In this document: positions 22,611 through 33,569 of the stretch, one piece after another
Layout: every line of letters begins with the position of its first letter
Position numbering within the stretch: position 1 is the first letter of the stretch
From: Bostrychus sinensis
Taxonomy: Eukaryota > Chordata > Actinopteri > Gobiiformes > Eleotridae
Direction: 5' to 3'
NCBI GenBank assembly: GCA_020698575.1
Contig: CM036254.1
Location: forward strand, 26,936,526 to 27,000,525
Length of the DNA: 64,000 nt
Translations under genes and position numbers: made by a program
Notes under the pieces: generated by a model
The model's input: only the letters and a program-made list of their open reading frames with translations
What the model was told of the DNA's origin: nothing
Databases searched by the model: none

Positions 22611-23223
22611 TCCTTTCGACTTTTCCCTTTTCGCCACAGTGTGTGCAGAGATTGGTATATTGATTTGGCATAGGTTGGGTTTAGGCCAGATGCCCTTCCT
22701 GACGGTTACATATGAGTAGTTAGATTAAAAGTTACAGTTCTTTACATAAGTGCCTAAAGCTGAAACTCAACTAGTTACTGCAGTACTGACAAAGTACCTT
22801 AAAGTGGGACAAAAGAAGCCCTCAAACAGGTTTACTGGGTTCATTATCCATTTAGCTGTTCTTGTTACAGTACTCAGTCAAAATATGTGAACCTCAAACT
22901 CAAATATGACACTGGTATAGGACTACAGGGACATGCCTGAGGTGTCATTCTTGAGATTCCTCACTAAGCCGCTCTCTGCATGTTTTACAGAAAGCCTTTA
23001 ACAGCATTTTTTATGGAAATGAATCAGAACATGCCTCAAATATTTTATAGGTAGAATCTCAACTCTATTTTCATCTCGCCCCAAATGGAGATTATTTTAT
23101 TTTTGTGTTGAATTTTTCATATTTGAATAACGCTTCTCATTTGACCAATCAACAGACAACAGTAGCTCCACATGAGTTACCATGAAAGCTAAATGTTCTG
23201 GTCTGCTTGTGTTTATTGACCTG
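22611..23223. other. unannotated non-coding stretch
   Basis: Only a short 'ccagatgcccttcctga' motif, shared with SINE-related text at 44506, is recognised. Confidence 0.3.
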
Positions 23224-24190
23224 CAGTGTTGGGTAACAAGTCACAGTAACAAGATTACAGTTGTCAGTAATGCAATATGTCACTTTGGAGCTGCTAGTAA
23301 TAATATTACAGTGGCATAAGGTGGTAATGAGGGGCCCCAGTGCAGGTTCTCAGAATGGGCCCTAAAGTTAAAAAGTCTATATGTCCATATATTAAGCTTT
23401 AGGTAATAAAAAGTGCACTGTAAATTCTTAAAGTCAACTAATAGTTTCTTTAAAATAGTCAGTGCCAAAAAATAAAATAAAAATAAATAAGAGCATGAAG
23501 CATTAGGTAAATACTGTGAAGAAAAACCTTGTTCTTAAATTGAGTTGTGCCTACTGTGTAATTTATAGCCTAGACTGTACACAACCCATTAACAGTGATT
23601 ATTGTTAAGAACTATCAAAGGGCCCCCTTCATGTCCTGGGCCCCAGCACTGCCAGATGTTACGCCCCTGTTACAGTTACTAACAAAATACCTATAAGATA
23701 CTCAGCTTACAGTCAGCTCACTTTACTGCAGTTTACTGTGGAGACCTGGAGCTAAAATGTATTAAATAAACATGCTAAAATGTTTCCTACTTTCATTTCA
23801 TCTGTTCACTCCTCTGCTCCTTTTATATGCGCCTCTGCCACTCGTCTCCTCCATGCACCATCTCGTCCTCTCCGCATGTGTCAGCTGGTAGTTCTCTCAG
23901 CGGGACAAAAAGAGGAGAGCACTGCTTTGGCACAAACAACTCCGTTTTAGCCCAAATGTAGTGAAATTGCCTGTGTTTTCTGATAAAGCTAATGCTGCAC
24001 AGGGGCAGGTGAACATGTCAGGCTGCCCTGCTGAAATGAATGCTGAAAGCTGAAAACTCTCCTTGAACATCTTTATTAAAAGAGAAATAATAGTGTTGGT
24101 TAGGTCAATAGTGAGGCGATAATTCTATTTAGAACTGAGTAAATTTATCTAATCTGATATTAGGAAGTAATCTGAAAGTAAAGCCACTCT
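23224..24190. mobile_element. old hAT-like element, relative of 41753-42501, disrupted
   Basis: The left end 'cagtgttgggtaacaagtc' matches 'cagtgttgggttagttact' at 41753. The interior shares blocks such as 'gaggagag' near a GC-rich core and a 'gcaggctgccctgctgaaat' segment that is the complement of text near 42010 ('atttcagcagcagggcagcc'). The right end is decayed. It is interrupted by the element at 23309-23669. Confidence 0.5.
23309..23669 (+). mobile_element. small DNA element with TTA target duplication, nested
   Basis: The left end 'cagtggcataag' and the complement of the right end 'caggggcgtaac' form a 12-bp imperfect inverted pair. TTA flanks both sides (23306-23308 and 23670-23672). 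The interior has 'ggggcccc' blocks near both ends. A partial inverted copy lies at about 29455-29590. The 3-bp TTA points to the PIF/Harbinger group, but the ends alone do not settle this. Confidence 0.6.
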
Positions 24191-24567
24191 GCCATAATTA
24201 AAATCTAAGGGAGGACTCACACCAAAAGCGACAAAATCTCTTTTCGAAGCCCAGTTTGCTCGATTTGCACCGTCCACCCTCCTTCAGGTTGCTGTCAGGG
24301 GGCAGCTTTTGTGCCTGGACTAAGTGTCTGTCAAATCTTGCTTGTAATTGGTGGTTGTTTTGGAGATGTCACTTCGTATTTGCATAAAGTTAACATCAGT
24401 TCAACTCAAACCTACACTCAAGTCGCCTGATTCGTGTCACTTGGCACATTTCCATGGCTTGCCACCTTTGTGCAGCAGCATCCATAAAAAAAAATGAATG
24501 GCTACCAGTCGGTTCAGTTGCTCATGATGCTTTTGGTGCATGTCCACTCTAAGAAATAAAGCCATTG
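24191..24567. other. unannotated non-coding stretch
   Basis: No gene or repeat recognised. Confidence 0.3.
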
Positions 24568-25024
24568 CTACACTGTACACTTGCGAAAACTCAAAAACTC
24601 AAAGCAACAGGATCCTTCAAGATTTTTGAGTTTTGGGGCCAACTCAAAATCAGCAACGGATAGGTTTTTGTTCACTTAATTTGGTTAGTTAGTTATTTTT
24701 TAAACTCATCTTACAGCCAACTTACTATCCATTGTTCAGAAAAAAGTATTATTATTGATAATAATAAAAAATAAATATACTAAATTTAACAAAAGATAAT
24801 ACTTTTTCTGAACAATGGATTCAGTTTAGGTAGTAGTAGAGGTATTAGCAGTAAGTTATTTTTAAACTTTAGACTCAATACTTACAGTTGGCTGTAAGAT
24901 GAGTTAAAAAAATAATGATAGTGAGTAAGACTTAAAATTCAAAGTTTTTAAGACATATGAACGTCAAATTAAGTGAACAAAAAATATTAGCTGTTGAAAA
25001 CTTGAGATTTTTTGTACAGTGTAG
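24568..25024. mobile_element. fold-back (long inverted repeat) element
   Basis: The outer ends 'ctacactgtac' (24568) and 'gtacagtgtag' (to 25024) are exact complements. Further in, 'tttttgttcacttaattt' pairs with 'aaattaagtgaacaaaaaa'. 'actcatcttacagccaac' (24704-24721) pairs exactly with 'gttggctgtaagatgagt' (24897-24914). 'ccattgttcagaaaaaagta' (24730) pairs with 'tactttttctgaacaatgg' (to 24819). Almost the whole 457 bp folds on itself with a few internal loops. No coding capacity. Confidence 0.85.
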
Positions 25025-26374
25025 CTTGTTGTTAAGGCTAACTGGGAAGTGATGCTTTCTCAAGAGACCCAAAACTTCAGGAACACCGGGTCAGTGCTCC
25101 TATTCTTGCAAGGCTGTTTGTTTTTTGTTTTTTTTGCCAAGATACACTAGGGACAGTGCAAGAGGCTTTATTTACCCTGCAACAACTGATGTATCATCAC
25201 ACTGCTGCTGCTACAGTGCCCTATTGCTATTTCAGTGCAAATATATCAAACATTTATAACTAAAACATCCACATGTACCATTACAATGTAGTGTAGTAAT
25301 AAGCCAGATCCCCTCCCCCCTGTCTTTGTGCAATCCTCTGTGTCTTCGTCCTATCAGTGGGTGGGGAAGGTGAGATCCAGCGGGACGCCCCACTCATGTC
25401 TCAGCTTCAGTCCCCGGAGGCTGCGTTGGTCTCTACGGTGCACCTCTCCATCTCATCTGTGACAGCCCACAGCACCGAGCTGCCAGCATGGCGCAATCAC
25501 TGTCTTCCTCTGAGGGAGAAAAACCCACTAGCACATCGCTGATTTAGCTGCTAATGCTCTCCTATATCAAACTGTGTAATCAGGATGCACGCTTTTGAAT
25601 GAGCCCATAACCAACACTGTCCCGGGTGTGAAAATGTGTTACCTATAGCGTTTCCATTCCCACAATTCACCAACAATATCAAAATACTGTAGGTACCTTT
25701 CTGCTTTTCTCAACCAATAAATCATTTTAGTGTTTAGTGTTTCCAAACAGTGGTACCAGAAGTTAAAAAGATGTTAATGGAAGAATTTGCGTAAGCCACC
25801 AAGCATCATAAAATTGTTTTGGAACTTGACAACCATTGGACTACATGTGACTAATATCAGAGCCTGGTTGGAAAGCATTAGCGAGTGTGTCAACATTTAG
25901 CCGACTTATTTAATGTAGCAATTAGCACCAATAATTAGAATAAAAGCTAAAGGCTATGTAATTTACTTTTCTCAATTTCCGTGTTTCACTGGTTACAAAA
26001 ATGTTATGGTCCACAATAATTTGTCATTATAGGCTCAGATTTAATTCATCAGTCACCAGAAATCCTAGCCTGTGAACCAGCCTCTCCTACTTTCTTTTCG
26101 AAAAGGACAGTCTGGTGTTTAGTGCTTTCCTTCAACATCTGTTGGTTCTGCTAAAGGCTGCCTTGTTGTTCAGTTCTTTGTGTGTTTTTTTTCTTCATCC
26201 TATTGCCATTGTAACAACACTAATGTCTCATTGATGTCCAACGTAATGACCACATTCAAACAGACTTTCTCCACAACTCTTTGTACAACTGGCTTCTGCT
26301 ACTGTCCCCTTTTATGGAAAAAAAATGGTGCAAAGAATATGCCATTTTTGTTTGAGTTACAGGTCAACGGTGCA
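25025..26374. other. mostly unique-looking DNA with a GC-rich block at 25310-25545
   Basis: The block at 25310-25545 begins with a pyrimidine-rich run ending 'cag' at 25358, then a 61-codon open frame without recognised domain. No other feature seen. Confidence 0.3.
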
Positions 26375-26827
26375 TAGGGTTGCCACCTATGTCTAACAAA
26401 AAACCCAGACATTTCAGCAACCCAGTCCACCCTTTTGCTTATAAGCAGCAATGCCCTTCACACATCTAACCCAAGACAAAAATTGCCCTTCTACAGCGAA
26501 ATTGGACATAACCTTGTGATGGAGCTATATTAGTTTTGCTTTAAGTAGTTACTTTAAGTGGTTAATGTCAATGGATGTGTTTACTAGTATTATTATCTAG
26601 AGCTAGTAAGCCTTCCCACGAGTCATCTTTGCAGCCAATAATTTGCATCATTATGTGTAGTCGATAAACGTAGGCTACAAACAACATAACAGATTAAACA
26701 GAAAAACTAATTTTACGCATCATATAGAAAAAACAGACATTCAGTGTCCCACAACAATATTTTTTTCCCCGGGAAAAACCATTAAAAAGAAGGAAAATCA
26801 TGTAAAACCGGGACAGTGGCAACACTA
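26375..26827. mobile_element. hAT-like MITE with 8-bp target duplication
   Basis: The left end is 'tagggttgccac' and the complement of the right end is 'tagtgttgccac' (11 of 12). The flanks 'acggtgca' (26367-26374) and 'acgctgca' (26828-26835) agree at 7 of 8 bases, the duplication size of hAT elements. The 453-bp interior has no transposase. Confidence 0.75.
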
Positions 26828-26835
26828 ACGCTGCA

Positions 26836-27930
26836 AAGCGACACCTATAATTTAAAACTTATAGTGCTAAGATAAGCGTTAGCCCAGTGCCTTGTTAAAC
26901 TCCTACTCCTACTATTCGATAATTTCTTCGCGTAATCATCGAATAGTATATTGTAATGGGAAACATTTGTGGGGGGAAAAAAAATGACTTTAAGACGTTA
27001 TATAAGCTGTGTTATTAAGGATTTTGATGTGCTGGCATACTCCAATAAAGGAAACTCTGATTGGCTGTTGAATAACGGCTGCCAGGGTAAATAGCACTAG
27101 ATACATCTTAGAGACAGTATGTTACACAAAGAAACAGTGGGAAAAAAATTAAATATGTTTGGAGCAAAGTAAAACTTAGGTAAAAACTGATGATGCGGGT
27201 TCTCTCCAATCCAAGGAAGTGGAAATGAATTACTTTCTAATTAAAGCCAATGCAACCTGAGTATAATTTGTGAAAGAATTATGATCCATCTTTGAAATGG
27301 GACAGCCCACGGTCAGAGGCTGATAAATTGGTGCACGTGCATGTAGAGATCATCACTGTCTCTCACCAGATGTAGCACCTATTACGACTGTGAAAGGATG
27401 GAGTGAGTCACAGCGAAGTGGACAAAGACCTAATGCCACCTCATGGATGTGGAATGACAGAGGGACAAAAAAAAGAGGTGAGCCGGGGTGAAGCCAGGCC
27501 TAAATATGGATGAAAATGCATAGTATATATAGTCTAAACATATCGTATAGTGTTTGGTAATGACACAGTATGAACCTCTGCCCAAAGCCAAAATCATATG
27601 GTGCCTCTTCTGCCTTAACATTATATTTTTGTCAGCTCCTAAAATGCCTGTCTGGATGTTTAGTCTGGTTTCTGGCTGCATAGTGAGGTAGATAAGGAGC
27701 ACAATGGGACTGGGGCCAGAGTAACAGGTTTCAGAAAGACAAGTCTCAGAATTACAAAAGAGGCTGAGTTGATTTGAATTTTAGGCTATAGAAGTAGCCT
27801 CAACAGCAAACTTCTTATGCAACTATACATGAATGTGTGTATGTATATCCCAGTGTTGTCATAGTAATTGATTCCCATTTTTATCTACTGATTAAGCAGC
27901 TTACCTGATTTTTTCCCCATTGTGTTTCAG
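26836..27930. other. unique-looking non-coding stretch
   Basis: A short hairpin 'actattcgat...atcgaatagt' lies at about 26913-26949. No gene recognised. Confidence 0.3.
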
Positions 27931-28208
27931 GACAACTATTCATTCAGTTATAGCAAAAGCGGAGTCTTCTCTGGAAAAAAGAAAAAAAAAGACTTGGAGA
28001 CCTCATCTGGGCTTTATTATAAAGTGTTTTTGACACTCAGGACACTCAGATCAGAAACCTTTGCACTGCTTCAGTCCAAGCTCGTCTTTATACACTGGAA
28101 TAATAGCAGCAAGTTTGATGTGAAAGATAGCAATTCCAGCATTGGCTCCAACACCACAAACAGCAGAGAAAAGTGCAAAAATGACATTAAAAATGCAAAT
28201 ATTGGCAG

Positions 28209-28619
28209 GTGAGGAAGATATATATTTTTAAACTTGAACTTATTTTTAAAATCATTTGGTGGTTTACAGTAAATATCTAGTCAAATGAGTTCTTCTTATT
28301 GGAGATGACACCCTTTATCTGAGCAAGTGATTGGCCAAAGCTTGCAGGTAAACAATTAACATTTTCATCCAATAAAACTCTTTATAGTAATGTCTCAAAA
28401 ACTTTGTGTACTGTGCCCAAGCCTGGATAAATAGGGAGGGTGGTGTCAGGCAGGGCATCCAGCATAAAACCTATGTCAGAGCAATATATGACACCTATGC
28501 ACAATAGGAGGCAGATTGCTGTGCCAAACTCATGAAAAAAAAAAAAAAAGCTAAAAAGCTAATTTCACAAAAGCTGCTTGGAGTACAGTCATAGTATTTT
28601 CCCACTACACTTTTGATTG
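28209..28619. other. non-coding stretch with a dispersed repeat
   Basis: Bases 28420-28525 ('caagcctggataaat', 'gggcatccagcataaaacct') match 62405-62530 ('caagcctggataaat', 'gagcatccagcataaaatct'). A 15-base A run lies at about 28537. Confidence 0.5.
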
Positions 28620-28900
28620 TGGTGCATCTGGTTCTTACTCATTGTCAGCTGGACTCTGAACTGTTGCTCCACACTGGACTGACAGAGGTTGGACTTTATG
28701 GACATGACTCAGAGGGACAGCGGCCCTTACAGGAAGAAGTGTCATGGCGGTCACAGGATTAGCCCCATACTGAATTAGACAGCTCAATCCGTGACTCAGC
28801 AGAGACAAAAGGAATGGTCTGTGGGACACTGGATCACTTCTTCCGGGCAAGACACAAAGAGGAGTACTTGAAAGAGCCATGTATTGTAGTAGGGGCTTTC
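28620..28900. other. unique-looking block with AP-1/NF-E2-like motifs
   Basis: 'atgactcag' lies at 28704-28712 and 'gtgactcagca' at 28791-28801; the complement of the latter is 'tgctgagtcac', a match to the NF-E2/Maf-type site. An 81-codon minus frame covers this block but shows no domain. Possible regulatory element. Confidence 0.25.
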
Positions 28901-29144
28901 AAGGCCAAAAACTTTCATTAAAAAGCATGCTGTTGGTGGACAGATGAACCATTTGTCTTGGATAGTCTTAATAAAACCTGAAACCTTATGCTAAAGTTTA
29001 ACATATACAAGAAACAAAATACAGAAAATATAATGCATTTCAGTTGTAAAAAAAAAATTATATATGGAAGAAAGATGAATAAAATAGCATACTTGGTGTA
29101 GTATTTTATTTCGTTTACATATGCTTGGTTATTCCTGTACACTG

Positions 29145-29328
29145 TGGCCGTACCCTTCTTAAGAACTAAAAACGCTCGGTTTCACGGCTCTACATAGACA
29201 TGTGAAACCAGAAAGTGCTACTGTGTGTTTCTAAAGTCCAGACACGGTCACGGGACTCTGATAATTTCAGCGTTTAAATTGCAAAGCTCATTCATCTATC
29301 TATTAGCCTCATGTTGCTAATAGCCGTG

Positions 29329-29411
<83 letters not shown>

Positions 29412-29760
29412 TATTTATTTATTTATTTTATTTTATTTTTTTTTGGAATTTAAAAAATGTCAGTGCACTTTCAATATAAAAATTTAAAGTATGATACAGT
29501 ATGTGGACATATAGACTTCATAACTTAAGGGCCCATTCTGAAAACCTACAGTGGGGCCACCCATTGCCACCTTATGCCACTAGCCCTCACTTATACGCTG
29601 TGTTTTCTGTCCATTTTATTTCTACACTCAGGACTTGCACATGCACATTTAGATTATTTTAAGTTATACCATGTGAAAAATTAACACAAAGGTGTCCAAA
29701 ATGACTTCAAAAAGCCTGAAAAAAGCACAATTTGGGAGTTTTAAAGAAAAAGGCATTTAT
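29145..29760 (-). mobile_element. 'ggctttttgaaat' family element, minus strand, with nested insert
   Basis: The complement of 29590-29760 gives 'ggctttttgaagtcat' and 'gtataacttaaaataat'. The complement of 29145-29330 gives 'cagcacggctattagcaac', 'gatagatgaatgagc' and 'ctggtttcacatg', in the order seen at 3440-3740. The two halves are split by a simple-repeat tract and a partial inverted copy of the 23309 element (29455-29590). Confidence 0.6.
29332..29450. repeat. (AT)n, (TATT)n and T-rich microsatellite
   Basis: About 75 bases of alternating AT run into 'tatttatttatttattt' and then a T run. The (TATT)n and T-rich part matches the complement of an A/T-rich segment inside the 23309-23669 element, which suggests the microsatellite grew from that nested insert. 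Confidence 0.9.
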
Positions 29761-30198
29761 TGAAGCCATAAAACATTTTGTATTGCAAAATGTGGATGCA
29801 TCATAGTCATATCATACGGTAACTCTTAAATAGAGTACATATTTTTGCAGTGAGATGGGACCGTTGTTTGGATAAGTCATGTGTGAGTCATCTGCAGTAA
29901 AACTCTGCTGTTTCTCCAGCTGCAGCATCTGACTTGTGTGTTTTAGCCACACCTTAATGTATTCAGTTAAGATATTAGGACAACACTGTCTGTTATTTGT
30001 GTTTGTTGTTTAAATAAAGCCTTGTCCAAACATTTTCAACTACAGCTTGTGTTCCGAAGCTCCTGAAATGCCTCAGTAGATGTTTTTAGACTGGTATTTT
30101 TATTTTTTATTTACGTTTTTTTTTTTTTAGGACCAAATGTAACTTATATTCAAATATTTCTGTCTAAAATATTTCTAATCTCTGAATGAATATAACCT
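29761..30198. other. unannotated non-coding stretch
   Basis: Nothing recognised apart from a T run near 30116. Confidence 0.3.
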
Positions 30199-30485
30199 TG
30201 GTGGTAGTAAAAGTACCAAAAGTAGTAAAAGTGGCAGTGGTAGTAATAATAATATGTAGCGCAGCACTTGTGGATGTTGTAGTAGTAGCAATAGTAATAG
30301 GATTATAAGTAGGAGTACTGGTAATGGCAGTAGTAGTGTGTACTTTAACATACCATTTAATACTTTTTCACTTTTGCTTAAATTTTGCAGGATACATCTA
30401 CCTCTACTATTGATGATATATGAAAGCAGTAGTACAACATACTTTTACTCCAATACAGATTATGAGTACTTCTTCCACCAATGGT
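30199..30485. repeat. degenerate (AGT)n run and hAT-like MITE right end
   Basis: 'agtagtaaaagtggcagtgg' and 'gtagtagtagcaatagtaat' are degenerate AGT repeats. 'atgagtacttcttccacca' at 30462-30480 is the right end of the 'ACTCAAGTAAAAGTA' family. Confidence 0.5.
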
Positions 30486-30865
30486 CAGCATACAGATATG
30501 GCCAGTTATTTTATGTTGCAGGAAACATAGACTTATGGGACATCTGAGCCAGATATCAAGCTCAGCCACATGTAACCTGTAGATTGGCAGGAAGCCCATA
30601 TTGTCCCAGTCAATTTGCATCTTTTACACCTGCACTTGATGTAAATGAGCCATTCAAATACATGCAAATCTCTGGTGTCTGGTACAGGCATCAAAAGGCC
30701 CCTTAAACGCTCAAGTGTATAGGCTGTATGAAGATAAATATTGTTTTTAACAGATTTTTATTACTGTATATATGTACACACCACCAAACGATAGCAGAAC
30801 ACTGTAACAAGTTTGCCCAAACACTGAATATGAATCAATGACACTCCAGCAGGATGTACATTAAG
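30486..30865. other. unannotated non-coding stretch
   Basis: No gene or repeat recognised. Confidence 0.3.
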
Positions 30866-31199
30866 TAAGTAAAGTATATTTATATAGCACCTTTTTCATA
30901 CAAAAGTCACAAAGTGGTTCACAACAAAATACAATCAATCGGTCAACCCTAGGCCCATTGAAGTTTTAAGTTACCTTTTAAAAGCAGACTTTAAAATGGG
31001 GGTTATGTGGGCTCTTCTGTTTGTGCAGGTCAGAGGCCTCGCTGCATAATGGACCAGCTGCAAATGAGTCAACTCATTTTTTTAAACCATCGTTCTGACT
31101 TTAGAGATGTTACGCAGTTGAAAATGGCAGTTCTTTAATAGCTGTTTTGAGTGATGTTTTAGAGATATTGTCTCATCACAAATGACTGGTATGAGACAT
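30866..31199 (-). repeat. dispersed repeat flanking the RT fragment
   Basis: 'atatttatatagcacctttt', 'tcacaaagtggttcacaaca' and 'gatgttacgcagttgaaaat' are parts of a common fish repeat. It is separated from the RT fragment at 31484-31696 by the insert at 31200-31450. Strand is inferred from the RT fragment. Confidence 0.4.
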
Positions 31200-31450
31200 A
31201 AAAGTCTTATATTTTGTGCTCGCAGATCAGCTGACATACGGCATGCAGACATCCAATCACAGTTCAGATTGGGGCTGTTACATCATCATTTTCAGTGAAT
31301 ACAGTCAGTGTTGTGAGACCAAAACACCTCTTCCAGCGTTTTCAAACTTTTGCGGATTCAATAAACAGAAATTCCGTCCTCATGTAAACAAAAGGCCAAC
31401 CCACAATCAAACCTTTGCAGATTCAGCAAAACGCGTTGTTGTCTAAACCC
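31200..31450 (+). repeat. dispersed repeat (pair of 11455-11705), inserted here
   Basis: Aligns with the complement of 11455-11705 over about 240 bases. It separates two parts of a composite repeat, as expected for a mobile insertion. Confidence 0.55.
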
Positions 31451-31483
31451 TCAGTTTTATCTGAGTTTAAATGCAAATAACAA

Positions 31484-31696
31484 TCACTTAACCACTGCTT
31501 TATTTGCAAAAGTCAGTTTATTGTTCAGTTTGTAGGTCTCTGAGGTCTTACATGAACAGTGCGACTGAATAACATCAACAAAGAGATGATAAGAGACATC
31601 ACTGAACTGCTTTATAATCTTGCCTAGAGGGGAAACATACAGCAGAAACAGAAGTGGCTCCAAGATTGAACCCTGTGGTACCCCACATTCCCCCAT
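31484..31696 (-). pseudogene. non-LTR reverse transcriptase fragment (L2/CR1-like)
   Basis: The minus-strand frame reads GECGVPQGSILEPLLFLLYV, followed by 'SPLGKIIKQFSDVSYHLFVDVIQ'. The 'GVPQGS.L.PLLF.LY' block is the hallmark of non-LTR reverse transcriptases just before the catalytic YADD box. Here the position of YADD reads FVDV, so both key residues of the Asp pair context are altered, and only 70 residues of an RT of several hundred remain. The clade is inferred from the 'LPLG.II' type spacing. Part of a larger composite at 30866-31700. Confidence 0.7.
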
Positions 31697-31700
31697 CAGA

Positions 31701-32384
31701 TCAGCAGGCTCAGTCGTTATGGCTGTAGGTGCAGAGTGGCTGCCATGGAGACAAGACTCACCCTTGCTTACTGACAGTGTAATTATTGTTGCGTCCTACA
31801 GAGCAAATATCTCACAGCCTACAAGATGAATTTGTTGACGTCCCTTGCTTGAGAATAACATTGCATTGTATCATGTATCCCAAATGAGTCTGTTTTCCCA
31901 TATCTCCCAATAAATCCACTATAAAAGTATAATGAGTTTGTGTAGTGATCCCTCTGGTCTTACCTCCAGGGGCGGCTGGTTCAGGGCAGGCCTCATTTAA
32001 AACTAAAGCGTCCCACAGAGGCCTTCACTCAGTCCCCTGTGAATCAGCTCCATCTGTTTCAACACTCCTCTCCCCTATTTTCATTCCTCACTGTTCTCTT
32101 CATCCAGGGTGTTTTTCATTTGGTATTCCAGCTGCAGCTCTACCTGACTCTGAACAGGATCTACTGTCTCCGTCTGTGCCCAAATCCTGTTTTTTTTTTT
32201 TTGTATTTTACTATTCTTTCACTAAGCCGGGCATGTCTGTGTGTTCTTATGTCCTCAAGCACTGCTTATGAATAAATTATGTTTTGGAGAGATAGCTACA
32301 CAATGTTCTAATGGCAGGTACGGAATTTACTAAACTTTAGAACTTGAGAATTGTACAACCAAATTAATTTGAATTAATTTATCT
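31701..32384. other. unannotated non-coding stretch
   Basis: Overlapping plus frames at 31945-32275 show no domain. Nothing else recognised. Confidence 0.3.
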
Positions 32385-32596
32385 GTTAGCATTATGTTGC
32401 TGTGCTAATTAGCCATTTTATGAGGCATCAGGCACCTAATTTAAGTTTTCTCTGCAAAGTCAAAGTAAAAGCTCCCTAAAGAAAGATGTTTTCTATAAAT
32501 GTGCATTATTTTAAGTTATAAACCAAGAAATAGTAATGCAAAGGTGTCCAAAAGTATTTCAAAAAGCTTGCAAAAAGCATAATATGGCCCCTTTAA
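32385..32596 (-). mobile_element. 'ggctttttgaaat' family fragment with an intact end
   Basis: The complement begins 'ttaaaggggccatattatgc', continues with 'aagctttttgaaatac' and 'ttagtatttc'-like text. This gives the best view of the family's terminal sequence. It is truncated at the other side. Confidence 0.6.
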
Positions 32597-33026
32597 AGAT
32601 TTTGTAAGAAGGCTAAAAGATTCTGTAATGGAGTGGCCTTCTCAGTCACTAGATTTAAATCCCATTGAAAATCTAAAGAAGGTAGTTACAGCACAGAGGC
32701 CATCAAACATCACTGAGCAAGAGACTTTTGCATGTGGACAATGGACAAAGATTCCAGTTGAGAACAGCAAGAAGCTTGTTAGCAATTACCGGAAAAGTAT
32801 GTTTGAAGTAGTAAAAGTTAAAGGATGCTCCACAAAGTACTATAGTATAGTAGTGTAATACTGCCACTGGACACGTGTAAAAGAGTCACATTTTTCATTT
32901 AAACTTCAAAGTTAAGTCAACTTCTGTTAAAATAACCCAGATATGTAACAGTAAATCATTTTTTGTCATTTATTCTCGTCATCTTGAGGTGAGAGGGGTT
33001 GAGCATTTCTGAATGCAACCTCATAT
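32597..33026 (+). pseudogene. Tc1-like transposase C-terminal fragment with right terminal repeat
   Basis: The frame at 32628-32858 reads MEWPSQSLDLNPIENLKK and ends 'NSKKLVSNYRKSMFEVVKVKGCS'. 'WPSQS.DLNPIENL' carries the third (Glu) residue of the DD34E triad. The usual tryptophan after 'ENL' is missing and the N-terminal two-thirds of the protein is absent. The downstream 'ggggttgagcatttctgaat' near 32994 resembles the complement of the end seen at 8640-8675, so both are scraps of the same or a related Tc1 family. Non-functional. Confidence 0.75.
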
Positions 33027-33569
33027 GTCAAATAGTCTAAAGTAATAAGATGCCGATTCTGTATATTTGAGGATATTTGATTAGATATTTGATCTTTGCA
33101 GAGTTTCTCAACTTAGATGGTCATGTGGTCTATTGTTTTTCCAAACAAAGAAGAACAATAAGCCAAGCCAGAAACATGCGGCCAATAGTATGACCACATT
33201 CACTTATATATGGTAATGAGAAGCAACAATGCTAAACTTGTTTTTCTGCAGCAGAAATGTGAATATTTCAAATTGAATATCCTCAGCTTTATCTAACTGT
33301 ACCTCCTTATGCAGGGGTTTCTTGTGCTTTTCCGATCGGAGGTAACAGAGCTGTTGGAGGAGGGGGCCTGAGCTGACAGCTGTCACACAATAACAAACAC
33401 CTCCCTCTGAGCAGCTCCCTGTGGAAGGGTGGGGCCTGGGCCTCACAGCTGCCGCAGCCTGTCACTCACCCTGCCTCACCCTGCCTCATCTGGACAATGG
33501 ACTGTAGCACTGAGGGCATGTGGACGCAGGGGCTCCCTCTAACAAATACCTCTACATTTATTCACATCA
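33027..33569. other. unique-looking DNA, GC-elevated at 33330-33540
   Basis: No domain in the 80-codon minus frame at 33204-33446. The phrase 'gacaatggactgtagcactg' at 33494 recurs in altered form at 34825 ('gacaatgggctgcagcactg'). Confidence 0.3.
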
